A stretch of 64,000 bases of DNA from Labrenzia sp. R4_2 (GCF_017743865.1 NZ_JAGHRJ010000001.1:1054001-1118000); one strand, 5' to 3'. Counted from the stretch's first letter, positions 8,755 through 18,306 are shown. Translations and numbers: made by a program. The notes: a model not told the origin generated them from the letters alone.

Positions 8755-10278
8755 ATGTCTTCCCAACATCAGCCGGCGCGCGGCCGGCTTAACGGCACCG
8801 GCCCAATCGCTGTGGTCGACATCGGATCCAACTCCGTTCGTCTGGTGATCTATGAGCGCAAGGCGCGGACGCCGACGATGCTTTTCAATGAAAAGATGCT
8901 CGCGGGACTCGGGCGCGGCGTTGCGGCGACGGGGCAGTTGGCGGACGGATCTGTAAAGGCGGCACTCGGCGAGCTGGTCCGCTTTCGCGCGCTCATTCGC
9001 CACACAGGCTGTCAGGACATCTATATTGTTGCAACGGCTGCAACGCGCGATGCAGAGAATGGGCCGGACTTTGTCCGCGAGGTCGAGGCGATCCTCGGTG
9101 CACCTGTGCGGATATTGGACGGCAACGAAGAGGCGTATTTTTCGGCCCTTGGCGTAACGGCAGGGTTCTGGCAGCCGCGCGGTCTCGTTGGGGATATGGG
9201 CGGTGGCAGTCTGGAGCTCGTCGAAGTCGATGACGAAGGCCCAGGCCTTGGCATGACATTCCCACTCGGTGGTCTGCGCCTTGCGGAAATGGCCGAGGGC
9301 AGCATCGAAAGGGCCTCGGAGATTGCAGAGGAAACACTGAAGGACTTCCATTGGCCGGATTTGCCGCCGGGCGAGCGGACATTTTATGCGGTCGGTGGAA
9401 CGTGGCGGTCTTTGGGCCGTCTTCATCTGATGCAGAAAAACTATCCGCTGCACGTGATGCACAACTATCAAATCAACGCCGATGAGGCGATTGAGTTTTG
9501 CCGAAAGATTGCCGTTCCGGATCTGGAAGGCGTGGAACTTGCCGAAGTTGTTTCCAAGCAGCGCCGTCCGCTCGTTCCGATCGGGGCCGTTGTTCTGGAG
9601 CGTGTGCTCACCGCCATGAAGGCGGAACGTCTGGTGTTTTCTGCAACCGGTGTTCGCGAAGGACTTCTGCATTCCAAATTGTCACCGGAAATGCAGGCGC
9701 AGGATCCGGTTATTGAGGCCGCTCGAGAGCTCTGTGTGTTGCGGGCGCGATCACCACAATTCGCCGAGGAGCTGATTGCCTGGTCCGACGCCTTGTTCCA
9801 AATGCTTTCGATCGAAGAGACCGCCAACGAAACCCGGCTGCGGCATGCGGCCTGTCTCCTATCTGATATTGGCTGGCGGGCCCATCCGGACTATCGCGGG
9901 GAGCAGAGCCTCAACATCATTTCCAACGCATCGTTCGTAGGGCTCGATCACGCAAGCCGGGCCTATTTGTCTGCTGCCGTCTTCTACCGCCATGAGGGGC
10001 TCAGGGAAGGTGCACTGTCGACCGTTATCCGGGAGCTGTTCACCGACCGGCTTCGTATCCGCGCCAAAGTTCTTGGGGCGACTTTGCGCGTTGCGTCACT
10101 CTTGAGTGCTTCCATGGGTGGCATGCTGCCGAAAGTCCGCATCAGCAAGGAGGGCGAGGAGCTTGTCCTCGACCTCGGCACGGAGCTGGCCGATCTTGAT
10201 GGGGAGCGCCTGCGCAAGCGTGTCGGTCAGCTGTCCAAGGTCATTGATGCACCGGTGAGTGTGCGCGTCAGCGCATAG
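8755..10278 (+). CDS. ppx: Exopolyphosphatase (Ppx/GppA family)
   Basis: This enzyme removes terminal phosphates from polyphosphate; some relatives hydrolyse pppGpp instead. The 507-residue protein has the ASKHA ATPase fold landmarks: VVDIGSNSVRLVIYE (phosphate 1), ATAATRDAENG, GDMGGGSLELVEV (phosphate 2) and YAVGGTWRSL. A C-terminal helical, HD-like part follows from about residue 310. I use the ATG at 8755, one codon after an in-frame TTG, with an AAGGA site about 10 nt upstream. Its transcript probably runs into the structured region and terminator at 10485-10507. Confidence 0.93.
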   Translation: MSSQHQPARGRLNGTGPIAVVDIGSNSVRLVIYERKARTPTMLFNEKMLAGLGRGVAATGQLADGSVKAALGELVRFRALIRHTGCQDIYIVATAATRDAENGPDFVREVEAILGAPVRILDGNEEAYFSALGVTAGFWQPRGLVGDMGGGSLELVEVDDEGPGLGMTFPLGGLRLAEMAEGSIERASEIAEETLKDFHWPDLPPGERTFYAVGGTWRSLGRLHLMQKNYPLHVMHNYQINADEAIEFCRKIAVPDLEGVELAEVVSKQRRPLVPIGAVVLERVLTAMKAERLVFSATGVREGLLHSKLSPEMQAQDPVIEAARELCVLRARSPQFAEELIAWSDALFQMLSIEETANETRLRHAACLLSDIGWRAHPDYRGEQSLNIISNASFVGLDHASRAYLSAAVFYRHEGLREGALSTVIRELFTDRLRIRAKVLGATLRVASLLSASMGGMLPKVRISKEGEELVLDLGTELADLDGERLRKRVGQLSKVIDAPVSVRVSA

Positions 10279-10324
10279 TTGTTCACTTCGGCTTTTGAAT
10301 AGTCTGCTGCTCTCAAAAGAAATA

Positions 10325-10342
10325 GGTGCCTGAAACGGCACC
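10325..10342. repeat. Hairpin GGTGCC-TGAAAC-GGCACC, upstream copy
   Basis: This 18-bp inverted repeat is identical to the stem-loop of the terminator at 10485-10502, but no T tract follows it. Its arms could pair with those of the downstream copy, so the two copies could compete during folding of a ppx read-through transcript. Confidence 0.7.
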
Positions 10343-10378
10343 CGAGCGTGATGACAAACCTCATACCTCTCAATAGTC

Positions 10379-10401
10379 ACCCTCGGCCTTGTGTCGAGGG
10401 T
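10379..10401. repeat. Palindromic intergenic repeat, copy 2
   Basis: ACCCTCG and CGAGGGT form a stem around GCCTTGTGT. With its flanks (GTCACCCTCGG and GTCCAT) it matches the reverse strand of the element at 1340-1362 at most positions (GTCATCCTCGG and ATCCAT), so both belong to one dispersed palindrome family. Confidence 0.65.
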
Positions 10402-10424
10402 CCATATTTTTCAATATGTTATGG

Positions 10425-10473
10425 ATGTTCGGAACAAGTCCGAACATGACGCCGGAGGATTTAACGGACTTGT
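10425..10473 (+). other. Two mutually exclusive 9-bp hairpins in the ppx-rnd gap
   Basis: ATGTTCGGA (10425-10433) pairs perfectly with TCCGAACAT (10439-10447) across loop ACAAG. Alternatively ACAAGTCCG (10434-10442) pairs perfectly with CGGACTTGT (10465-10473). The two helices share TCCG at 10439-10442 and cannot form together. The second loop contains GGAGGA at 10454-10459. The terminator hairpin follows 11 nt later. This is the layout of an attenuator or a small structured RNA. What it would sense or control is not evident. Confidence 0.5.
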
Positions 10474-10484
10474 CAGCAGTCTGA

Positions 10485-10507
10485 GGTGCCTGAAACGGCA
10501 CCTTTTT
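10485..10507 (+). terminator. Rho-independent terminator downstream of ppx
   Basis: GGTGCC, loop TGAAAC and GGCACC are followed by TTTTT (10503-10507) on the plus strand. It lies 206 bp past the ppx stop and converges on rnd. An identical stem-loop without the T run lies 160 bp upstream. Confidence 0.85.
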
Positions 10508-10533
10508 GTCAGATCTCTATATTGAGTTTGTAA

Positions 10534-11712
10534 TCACTCTGCTGCTTGTGTGGCCTGCTGGGTTGTTTGCTCCAGAACAGTGATCTGCCGGTTCTGGAAT
10601 GCCAAGGCCACTTCGCCGCGTTTGAGCTTGAGCGCCGTTTCGCCGAACAGCTCCCGCCGCCAGCCTTTCATCGCCGCGACATCCGCGTTGTCATCAGCCG
10701 CGATCTTCTCCAGATCGTCGACAGTGGCAATAACCTTTGCCGCAACGCCATGGGCTTCACTGACGAGCTTCAAAAGAACCTTCAGCAAATCGACCGCCGC
10801 GGCAGATCCATCTGGCGCTTGTCGGCCTTTCGGCAATTTCGGGAGCTCGGATTTCGGGATCTCGAGTGCCCGGCGGACCGCTTTCAGGATTTCGTCTGCG
10901 TTGCGGGATCGCTCAAAGCCACGCGGTATGGTTCGCAAACGGCCAAGCGCTTCCGCCGTCACCGGCTGTTGCGCGGCCAGTTCATAGATGGCGTCGTCCT
11001 TGACCACGCGACTGCGCGGCACATCCCGGTTTTGGGCCTCGGTTTCGCGCCAAGCGGCGACTTCCATCATGACAGCCAGCTCAACCGGCTTGCGCACGCG
11101 AAGCTTCAAGCGTTTCCAGGCTTGGTCCGGATCCGTGCGATAGGTCGCAACCGACGTCAGGACTGTCATTTCGTCCTGCACCCAGTGGGTCCGGTTCTGT
11201 TCGGCTAGATTTGCTTTCAGGAACTGATAGGCATCGCGCAGATGGGTGACGTCGGCGAGGGCGTAATCAAGCTGCTTGGCGGTCAGCGGCCGGCGGGCCC
11301 AATCGGTAAACCGGGATGACTTGTCGATCCGTGCACCCGTGACCTTGTAGACAAGTTGGTCGTAGGAGATGGAATCCCCAAATCCGCAGACCATGGCCGC
11401 AACTTGCGTGTCGAACAGCGGGGCCGGGATCAGGCCGCCCAAATGGTAGATGATTTCGATATCCTGCCGGGCGGCGTGAAACACCTTTGTCACACTGTCG
11501 TCGCGCATCAGGTCGAAAAAGGGATCTAGATCAAGGCCTTCAGCCAGAGCGTCAACGATAAAGGCCATGTCGGTTCCGGCCATCTGGATAACGCAGAGCT
11601 TCGGCCAAAATGTCGTTTCTCGGAGAAATTCCGTGTCGACGGTGACATAGTCGTTGGTGGCAAGACGCTGACAGGCAGCGGCGAGGTCTTCAGTTTTTGT
11701 AATCACTTCCAT
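10534..11712 (-). CDS. rnd: Ribonuclease D
   Basis: RNase D is a 3'-5' exoribonuclease that trims tRNA precursors and other stable RNAs. The 392-residue protein shows the DEDD exonuclease motifs: [15 protein letters not shown] (Exo I, Asp and Glu), [17 protein letters not shown] (Exo II) and [15 protein letters not shown] (Exo III). An HRDC-type helical domain follows around residues 205-290. The C-terminal 100 residues are less conserved. It is convergent with ppx and divergent from the ParA-like gene, with 139 bp between their starts. Confidence 0.95.
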   Translation of the reverse strand: MEVITKTEDLAAACQRLATNDYVTVDTEFLRETTFWPKLCVIQMAGTDMAFIVDALAEGLDLDPFFDLMRDDSVTKVFHAARQDIEIIYHLGGLIPAPLFDTQVAAMVCGFGDSISYDQLVYKVTGARIDKSSRFTDWARRPLTAKQLDYALADVTHLRDAYQFLKANLAEQNRTHWVQDEMTVLTSVATYRTDPDQAWKRLKLRVRKPVELAVMMEVAAWRETEAQNRDVPRSRVVKDDAIYELAAQQPVTAEALGRLRTIPRGFERSRNADEILKAVRRALEIPKSELPKLPKGRQAPDGSAAAVDLLKVLLKLVSEAHGVAAKVIATVDDLEKIAADDNADVAAMKGWRRELFGETALKLKRGEVALAFQNRQITVLEQTTQQATQAAE

Positions 11713-11851
11713 GGTGATCGAAAGCTATACCCGAGTTCTGCCAGTTTGTCGCCACGAAATGGTGCCGATTGGCGATGTAGATCTTGAAAAGGCGCAATAT
11801 GTGCGCCTAGTGTGGGCGCGAGCAGATAAGACGTTTGAATGGGGAGCGGGA

Positions 11852-12478
11852 ATGCGCAAGATCTTGGTGGTCAATTCCAAAGGCGGATGCGGCAAGACAA
11901 CAATCGCAACCAATCTGGCGGTCGCTTTGGCGGTGCGCGGTGAGGACGTGGCGTTGGCCGATGCGGACCGGCAAAAGTCGAGCCTTTCCTGGGTCAAGCG
12001 CAGGCCGAGCAAGTTTGCCGCAATCGACGGGCTGAATTGGACCAAGGAAAGCAGCATCGGTGAAAAGACCAAGGGGCTGGACGCGATTGTTATTGACGGC
12101 CCAGGTGGTCTGCGCTCCGAACTCGCAAAGACATTGATCGCCGAAGCTTCCGACATTCTGGTTCCCGTTCTGGCCTCCGCGTTTGACTGGAATGCGACCT
12201 TGAAATTTCTCGACGGTATTTCGGAAATCAAACGCGTGCGGAAGGGCAAGGCGGATATTCACGTGGTGGCCAACCGCATCAATCGCAGATCTGCGCAAGT
12301 CGCTGAACTGGAACAGACTTTGGCCCAGAAGGGATATCCGGTTCTCTGCCGCATTTCCGACCGGGTTGCCTATGCAAAGCATGCGGCAGCCGGAACCGGG
12401 GTTTTTGATTTTTCGGATGCGCAGTCCCACGAGGTTCGTGGCCAATGGCATCCCTTGTTGCAGGCAGTCGATACCTGA
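11852..12478 (+). CDS. ParA/MinD-family ATPase
   Basis: The 208-residue protein begins MRKILVVNSKGGCGKTTIATNLA, a deviant Walker A motif (KGGCGKTT) of the ParA/MinD/Soj type. The ATG at 11852 is preceded by GGGGAGCGGG. Other landmarks are LADADRQKSSLSW (switch I) and AIVIDGPGGL (Walker B-like). There is no N-terminal DNA-binding domain and no ParB partner next to it. Such orphan ParA proteins position cellular cargo, but here the cargo is unknown. The gene is monocistronic and convergent with the MFS gene. Confidence 0.85.
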   Translation: MRKILVVNSKGGCGKTTIATNLAVALAVRGEDVALADADRQKSSLSWVKRRPSKFAAIDGLNWTKESSIGEKTKGLDAIVIDGPGGLRSELAKTLIAEASDILVPVLASAFDWNATLKFLDGISEIKRVRKGKADIHVVANRINRRSAQVAELEQTLAQKGYPVLCRISDRVAYAKHAAAGTGVFDFSDAQSHEVRGQWHPLLQAVDT

Positions 12479-12527
12479 GGGCAGACAGAAGAACTACGCA
12501 AACGATAGCCGATGAACGCAGCTTAAC

Positions 12528-13877
12528 TCATCGGTCCGGCCAATTCGGATGGAGGCCGTCGATAACGAAATCATGCCCGTGCCGGGTGCCATGGGCATTG
12601 ACCAGATGCGGGTGATCGTGCGGCAGGTCCGGGTGATCGTGGATGAGGTATCTCGGATCGTCTTTCGGCCAGAGCCAGGATGCTGCAAGGGCAGCGGGTG
12701 CTGCAACCAGCGCAAGGACGGTCAAGGTTTGCGGTATGGAGGCGGTACTGCCGAGCCAACCCGCCAGCGGATAGGTGATCAGCCAGCCCGCATGGGACAG
12801 CGCGAATTGTGCGGCGAAGACAAGCGGCCGGTCTTCAGCGTGCGCGGAATTTCGCAACAGGCGGCCAGAAGGGACCAGCACGGCCGACATGCTGGCACCC
12901 ATGACCGCCCAGGAGAAAAGCAGCGCGGGCCAGATCGCCTGTTCAGGCAGGTTTGAATAAAGCGCTGCAAATACAAGAAGCAGTATTGGCAGCATCGCGC
13001 CACCAGAGAGCATCACGGACCGCTCCGGAAACCGTTTCAAGAGCTTGGGGACTAGAAATGCGGCAGCCATGGAACCGCCGCCATAGGCCGCCATGGAAAG
13101 AGCGAGATCGGTATCACTGAGGCCGAGTTCGGATTTGACTAGAACAACGCCGTTGACAATCACCATGGCGCCGGAGGCCGCGACCGTGAGATTGAGCGCC
13201 ATCAGCGCGCGCAGGCGCGGGGTCTTGAGATAGATTTCCACCCCATTTTTGATCCGTTCTAACGGGGAAACGCTTTGTACCGCCTTCATTGCTGGCAGCA
13301 CGGTGCTGAACACAAGAGCAGCCGATACCAAAAAGCCTGCAGAGGTCCAGGTGAAGAGCCAATGAAAACCGATCGCACTGACGAGAAGCGCGGCGGCCAT
13401 CGGGCTTAGAAGGTTTTCAAGATCATAGGCGAGGCGGGAGAGTGACAGGGCGTTTGTGTAGTCGTCTTCGTCGGTCAGGATGTCTGGAATGGTCGCCTGA
13501 AACGTCGGTGTGAAGGCGGCGGATGCTGACTGGAGAAGGGCGATCAAAACATAGATCTGCCAGACCGCGTCAACGAAGGGCAGAGCCAGAGCGACCGATG
13601 CTCTGACCAGATCCAGAAAGATCAGAAATCCGCGCCTTGGAAACCGGGCTACAAATCCGGCAGCCACCGGGCTCAAGGTCACATAGACCGTCATCTTGAT
13701 GGCGAGCGCAGTGCCGAGCACAATGCCAGCATCCGCGCCCGCAAGGTCGAAGGCGAGCAGAGCCAGCGCGACGGTCATGAGACCCGTTCCGAAAAGCGCT
13801 ACCACCTGAGCAAAGAACAGGTGCCTGTATGTTCGGTTTAAGAGAACGGAAAACAATTGCGGAAGCTCCGGGGCCAA
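12528..13877 (-). CDS. MFS efflux transporter with histidine-rich C-terminal tail
   Basis: The 449-residue protein has about twelve hydrophobic segments and an MFS arrangement, beginning NRTYRHLFFAQVVALFGTG. The last 45 residues are cytoplasmic and histidine-rich, with about nine His (DDPRYLIHDHPDLPHDHPHL, then HGTRHGHD). Such tails occur in NreB-like metal exporters, so export of a divalent metal such as nickel is a possible role. This is an inference. The start is a TTG at 13877; another TTG at 13856 has GGAG nine nt upstream and may be the true start. No metal-responsive regulator is adjacent. Confidence 0.75.
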   Translation of the reverse strand: MAPELPQLFSVLLNRTYRHLFFAQVVALFGTGLMTVALALLAFDLAGADAGIVLGTALAIKMTVYVTLSPVAAGFVARFPRRGFLIFLDLVRASVALALPFVDAVWQIYVLIALLQSASAAFTPTFQATIPDILTDEDDYTNALSLSRLAYDLENLLSPMAAALLVSAIGFHWLFTWTSAGFLVSAALVFSTVLPAMKAVQSVSPLERIKNGVEIYLKTPRLRALMALNLTVAASGAMVIVNGVVLVKSELGLSDTDLALSMAAYGGGSMAAAFLVPKLLKRFPERSVMLSGGAMLPILLLVFAALYSNLPEQAIWPALLFSWAVMGASMSAVLVPSGRLLRNSAHAEDRPLVFAAQFALSHAGWLITYPLAGWLGSTASIPQTLTVLALVAAPAALAASWLWPKDDPRYLIHDHPDLPHDHPHLVNAHGTRHGHDFVIDGLHPNWPDR

Positions 13878-13998
13878 AATCTAGACCCGTTCTAGCAACC
13901 GCGTTTCATCTGAAAAAGAGGGGCAGCATTCTGCAGAGCTGTTTTATCCCGCTCCAAAGGGATACGGCGCGCCAATTCAGCATCGTCGTGTATAGAAA

Positions 13999-14025
13999 GA
14001 AAAAGGGCGGTCACATGGACCGCCC
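13999..14025 (-). terminator. Rho-independent terminator of the thiolase gene
   Basis: GGGCGGTC (14005-14012), loop ACATG and GACCGCCC (14018-14025) form a perfect 8-bp stem. On the minus strand it is followed by TTTTTC. It lies 22 bp past the thiolase stop. Confidence 0.85.
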
Positions 14026-14047
14026 ATTGATGCTGTCTTCTCATGCG

Positions 14048-15229
14048 TCAGCCTGCGTTTTCGACGATGATCGCAATGCCCTGACCGCCGCCGATACACA
14101 TGGTGGCAGCACCGAGAGAGCCACCGGTCCGCTTCAGCTCGTAAATGAGCTTTGTCATGATGATTGCACCCGTTGCTCCAATTGGATGGCCGAGTGCAAT
14201 TGCGCCGCCATTCGGGTTGACCTTTTCGCCCGGCAATCCGAGCAGATCGTTGACAGCGCAGGCCTGGGCGGCGAAAGCCTCGTTGGATTCCACCACATCC
14301 AGATCGGCCGCTGTGATGCCAGCGCGTTTCATCGCGATCTGCATGGCCGGGACCGGACCAATGCCCATGACAGCCGGATCAACACCGGCAACGCCATAAG
14401 CGCGGATTTTTACCAGCGGCGTGGCACCCAGTTCAGAGGCTTTTTCAGACGTCATGAGGGTAATCGCGGCTGCCCCGTCATTGAGCCCGGACGCATTACC
14501 GGCGGTCACCAGTCCATCCTTTTTGAACACCGGGCGCAGCTTGGCCATGTCTTCGATCTTGGCCTCGTGGCGGACATGTTCGTCCGTATCAAAAACAGTC
14601 TCCTTACCGCGGCGGCCAACGGTCAGCGGGATAACCTGCTCCTTGAAATGGCCGTTCTTGATGGCCTCACTGGCACGGCGGTGGCTTTCCAGCGCGAATG
14701 CGTCCTGACGGTCGCGCGAAATGCCGTTTTGCTCCGCAACGTTTTCCGCAGTGACGCCCATATGCCCAATGCCGAACGGATCGTGCAGAGCACCAGTCAT
14801 CATGTCATGTGCGGTGGTGTCACCCATCTTCTGGCCCCAACGGGCGGCAGGCATTAGATATCCGGATCGGCTCATGCTTTCCGCGCCGCCCGCGAGGGTA
14901 ACATCGCCATCGCCCATGGAGATGGCCTGGACCGAAGAGACAATTGCCTGAAGACCGGACCCGCATAGACGGTTCATGGTGAGCGCGGGCGCATGGTCCG
15001 GCACACCCGCCTGACGGGAGGCCACACGCGAGATGTACATATCCCGCGGCTCTGTGTGAATCACATTGCCGAAGAAGGCCTGCTCGACCTGGTCGGCCTG
15101 AATGCCGGCGCGCTCAATTGCAGCCTTTGCAGCCGCCGTGCCGAGGTCAATCGGTGCCATGTCTTTCAGGGACCCGCCGAAGCTGCCGACAGCTGTCCGG
15201 GCAGCGCTGGTGATGACAATGTCTTTCAT
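14048..15229 (-). CDS. Acetyl-CoA C-acyltransferase (thiolase)
   Basis: Thiolases condense or cleave acyl-CoA and acetyl-CoA in fatty-acid degradation or as the first step of polyhydroxyalkanoate synthesis. I set the start at the ATG at 15229 with GGAGA nine nt upstream, giving 393 residues beginning MKDIVITSAARTAVGSFGGS. Catalytic landmarks are NRLCGSGLQAI (nucleophilic Cys near 90), NPNGGAIALGHPIGATGA (His near 350) and MCIGGGQGIA (second Cys near 380). All are present. No PHA genes are adjacent, so biosynthetic and degradative roles cannot be separated. It is divergent from the H-NOX gene. Confidence 0.93.
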   Translation of the reverse strand: MKDIVITSAARTAVGSFGGSLKDMAPIDLGTAAAKAAIERAGIQADQVEQAFFGNVIHTEPRDMYISRVASRQAGVPDHAPALTMNRLCGSGLQAIVSSVQAISMGDGDVTLAGGAESMSRSGYLMPAARWGQKMGDTTAHDMMTGALHDPFGIGHMGVTAENVAEQNGISRDRQDAFALESHRRASEAIKNGHFKEQVIPLTVGRRGKETVFDTDEHVRHEAKIEDMAKLRPVFKKDGLVTAGNASGLNDGAAAITLMTSEKASELGATPLVKIRAYGVAGVDPAVMGIGPVPAMQIAMKRAGITAADLDVVESNEAFAAQACAVNDLLGLPGEKVNPNGGAIALGHPIGATGAIIMTKLIYELKRTGGSLGAATMCIGGGQGIAIIVENAG

Positions 15230-15503
15230 TTGAGTATCTCCAAATCTGACGTTGCATCTTTTTGGCAGCCCGATCTTGCTACCGCAAGCGTCAACGTCGT
15301 CAGCTACGCCTTTCAGGGTAAGTCTGAGGCCGGTTTCCGCATTCGCAACCAAATCATCTTAAGCTTGGCCAGCAGGAATTCCGTATTGCGTTTACGGGAT
15401 CTGCAAAAACGTGTTGACCGGAGTGCCGGTCAAATTACGCTGCGGGAGAGAGTTCTGCGGCTGGTCAAAGAGACCCGAAGCATTCGGGTGAGGGGCGACA
15501 GAG

Positions 15504-16049
15504 ATGCTTGGCGTGGTGTTCACCGAATTCATGGAGATGGTCGAAGACGAGTTCTCCTTTGATGTGGCCGACGAGATCATGGAAATTTCCGGGGTCGGTG
15601 TCGAAACCGGGTTCACAGCGGTCCAGGAATACTCCCACACAGACATGGTCAAACTGGTCGCAGCCTTGCACAAGGTTACGGGAATGGAAATCGATGCTCT
15701 GATCACCGCATTCGGTCAGCATCTTTTTCAGCGCTTCACCGTGACCCATTCTCAGTTTTTCAGCGGGGCAACATGCAGTCTCGACTTTCTGGAAAACATT
15801 GAAGGCTACATTCATGTCGAGGTGAAAAAGCTCTATCCGAATGCGGAGCTTCCCACCTTCCGCTGTATCCGGCATGCACCTGACAAGTTGGAAATGAATT
15901 ATAAATCGAAGCGGCCTTTTGGAGACCTCGCTCATGGGCTCATACGTGGATGTGGCGCGCATTTTAAGGACGATCTGGAGATCGAACGCACAGATCAAAA
16001 CGGCCCGCACGAAGTACAGTTCATGATCAGCCGGGAGAGGCCGGTGTGA
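15504..16049 (+). CDS. hnoX: H-NOX heme nitric-oxide sensor
   Basis: H-NOX proteins bind heme and sense NO. The 181-residue length is typical. The N-terminus [17 protein letters not shown] is diagnostic. The proximal heme ligand is His104 in [12 protein letters not shown], and the heme-propionate YxSxR motif is Tyr133-Lys-Ser-Lys-Arg137. The position that carries the distal tyrosine in O2-binding H-NOX proteins (Tyr140 of the Thermoanaerobacter protein) aligns by eye with Leu142, so this one should prefer NO over O2. Its stop codon overlaps the start of the hybrid kinase, the classic H-NOX/HnoK pairing. Confidence 0.94.
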   Translation: MLGVVFTEFMEMVEDEFSFDVADEIMEISGVGVETGFTAVQEYSHTDMVKLVAALHKVTGMEIDALITAFGQHLFQRFTVTHSQFFSGATCSLDFLENIEGYIHVEVKKLYPNAELPTFRCIRHAPDKLEMNYKSKRPFGDLAHGLIRGCGAHFKDDLEIERTDQNGPHEVQFMISRERPV

Positions 16050-17788
16050 GCGATCATCCCGACGCGATAAAATGGAAACGGCGCTTTGAACGCGAACGCA
16101 TGGCGCGCAAGGAAGCTGAGCGGCTCCTGGAAGACAAGAGCAGTGAGCTTTATGAGATCAATCAGAAACTGATCTCCACGCTCGGCGATTTGGAAGCGCA
16201 GGTTGAAGAACGCACTGCAGCGCTCAAAACAGCAATGTCGGATGCTGTGAAGGCAAATGAAGCCAAGTCCCAGTTCCTCGCAAACATCAGCCACGAGATC
16301 CGGACACCGATGAACGGCGTCATTGGCATGGCAACCTTGCTGCTCGACACTTCTTTGTCAGACAATCAACGGCATTACGCGACCACGATCCGGGAATCCA
16401 GCGATGCACTGCTGACGATCATCAACGACATTCTGGATCTCTCGAAACTCGAAGCCGGACGGCTGGAACTCTCTGACGAGGCGTTTCAGTTGGCGGACGT
16501 GATTGATGGCGTCCTGGAGATCCTGGCTCCGGCGGCAATTTCCAGATCGTTGGATCTTGTCAGTTTTTTGCCCATGGAGCTTCAAACCTGTGTGGTTGGC
16601 GATGCTGGCCGCCTGCGCCAAATCCTGCTCAATCTCGCTGGGAACGCCCTGAAGTTTACAGACAAGGGCACCGTTGCCGTTCGGGTCTCAAAAGCCAAGT
16701 CTTCCGGTAAGGTTCGGTTTGAGATCGAAGATACTGGGATCGGCATTCCGCAGGACCAGCTTCCAACACTTTTCGATAAGTTTGTTCAGGTCGATCCAAG
16801 TTCCTCCCGCCAGCATGGCGGCACAGGCCTTGGCCTCGCGATTACCCGCCAATTGATCAGTCTGATGGGCGGGCGGATTGGCGTCCAAAGCGAAGAGCGC
16901 GAAGGCAGTCTCTTCTGGTTTGAACTGCCACTGCTCAAAGACGACCAACAGCTCGGACAGACTGCAAAAACGATGTCTCAGGACCAGGCACCGAAAACCG
17001 TGCTGTGTCTGGTTGGAGAGCCTCTTGCAAGAACAACACTCGTTGCGCTGGTTGATGATCTGGGTCACACAGTTGTCAGCGCATCAACATCTGCCGATGC
17101 ATTGCAGAAACTCTCTGCAAATCGGACAGACACCATTCTGATCAGCGCAGTCTCTGAGGCTGAAGCGTATGAGTTCTTAAGACAGGCACGTATGGTGTCA
17201 GGTTACAGCACTGCAGAGGTCATTCTGGCGTCAAATCTTGTGTTCGACGCGGCGAATTTGGAGCCAGCGATTGCGCAAAACACGATTGTACTCCCAAAGC
17301 CTTTGACCCGCGGCGCAATCCAGAACACGCTTCTTGGAAACCCTTTGCCGACATCTCACCGGGTGCAAGATACGAAACCCGAATTTACGCATCAAGTCTC
17401 AGAAGCTGAGCCCGGGTCTCTTCCGCGCTTGCTTGTTGTTGAAGACATCGTGACGAACCAGCTGGTTATCACTGGGTTTCTTCAAAAACTCGGATATGAA
17501 GCAGATATCGCGGACAATGGGCAGGAAGCCATTGATCGTGTACAGTCAGCCGACTACGGCATGATCTTCATGGATATGCAGATGCCGGTTATGGATGGCC
17601 TAGAGGCAACGCGCCGAATTCGGCAGCTGCCAGGTCCTGCCGGCATTGTGCCCATTTTCGCGATGACCGCAAATGCCATGCAGCAGGATATGGACCTTTG
17701 CCTCCAAAGCGGCATGAATGGTTTTCTCACAAAGCCGATCAGTCTGGACAAGCTGAAAACTGTCCTTCAAACAGAACTCGCGTCGTGA
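16046..17788 (+). CDS. hnoK: H-NOX-associated hybrid histidine kinase
   Basis: The 580-residue cytoplasmic protein starts at a GTG that overlaps the H-NOX stop by 4 bp, so translation is probably coupled. Residues 8-75 form a charged coiled coil with no membrane segment. HisKA follows with phospho-acceptor His83 ([14 protein letters not shown]). HATPase_c shows [21 protein letters not shown] and [11 protein letters not shown] first receiver-like domain (about 315-430) lacks the phospho-accepting Asp (DTILIS in place of the usual Asp) but keeps LPKPL. The C-terminal receiver is complete, with Asp510 in [15 protein letters not shown] kinases are inhibited by the NO-bound sensor. No c-di-GMP partner is adjacent. 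Confidence 0.93.
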   Translation: MSDHPDAIKWKRRFERERMARKEAERLLEDKSSELYEINQKLISTLGDLEAQVEERTAALKTAMSDAVKANEAKSQFLANISHEIRTPMNGVIGMATLLLDTSLSDNQRHYATTIRESSDALLTIINDILDLSKLEAGRLELSDEAFQLADVIDGVLEILAPAAISRSLDLVSFLPMELQTCVVGDAGRLRQILLNLAGNALKFTDKGTVAVRVSKAKSSGKVRFEIEDTGIGIPQDQLPTLFDKFVQVDPSSSRQHGGTGLGLAITRQLISLMGGRIGVQSEEREGSLFWFELPLLKDDQQLGQTAKTMSQDQAPKTVLCLVGEPLARTTLVALVDDLGHTVVSASTSADALQKLSANRTDTILISAVSEAEAYEFLRQARMVSGYSTAEVILASNLVFDAANLEPAIAQNTIVLPKPLTRGAIQNTLLGNPLPTSHRVQDTKPEFTHQVSEAEPGSLPRLLVVEDIVTNQLVITGFLQKLGYEADIADNGQEAIDRVQSADYGMIFMDMQMPVMDGLEATRRIRQLPGPAGIVPIFAMTANAMQQDMDLCLQSGMNGFLTKPISLDKLKTVLQTELAS

Positions 17789-17892
17789 CAGATCGCTATA
17801 GCGGCGACATTTCGCAATTAGTCATCGTAGAGAGAGCTATTCCGCACTTCGAAGTAGCCTGCCAATTACCTAGTAAATACGAGGATTTCAAC

Positions 17893-18276
17893 ATGCTGAG
17901 CGGTGTTTGCATCGGGACAAACGACATGGCGAAAGCAGCCGGATTTTACGACGCGGTTTTTGCAACGATCGGAATGAAGCCAGCATTCAAAGGCTAACAT
18001 GAAAGAGGCTATGCGGAAGCAGACGGACGAGTAACCGTGTTCATCGTAACGCCTTACGACAACAAGCCCGCAACGTTTGGAAACGGCACCCAGTTCATCT
18101 TCCACGCCCCAGACAAGGACGGAGTGCACGCGTTTCATTCCGCAGCACTTAACAACGGTGGAACGGATGAAGGGGTGCCCGGGCCACGCGATTATCATCC
18201 GGATTACTATGGCGCTTATGTCCGGGATCCAGACGGTAATAAGCTCCACATCTCAATCAGCCTGACCGACACATAG
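17893..18276 (+). pseudogene. VOC/glyoxalase-family gene interrupted by one in-frame stop
   Basis: An ATG at 17893, preceded by GAGGAT, opens a frame starting MLSGVCIGTNDMAKAAGFYD, a typical VOC metalloenzyme N-terminus. The frame meets TAA at 17995-17997 (codon 35). It then continues in the same frame to 18276 with GYAEADGRVTVFIVTPYDNK, FIFHAPDKDGVHAFH and DPDGNKLHI, the rest of a normal domain of about 127 residues. No shift of frame is needed. Either a nonsense mutation has killed the gene or there is a sequencing error. A GTG at 18037 could start a truncated product. Confidence 0.85.
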
Positions 18277-18306
18277 GCAGCCGTAGTCCTAGGATGCCGT
18301 GATGGA

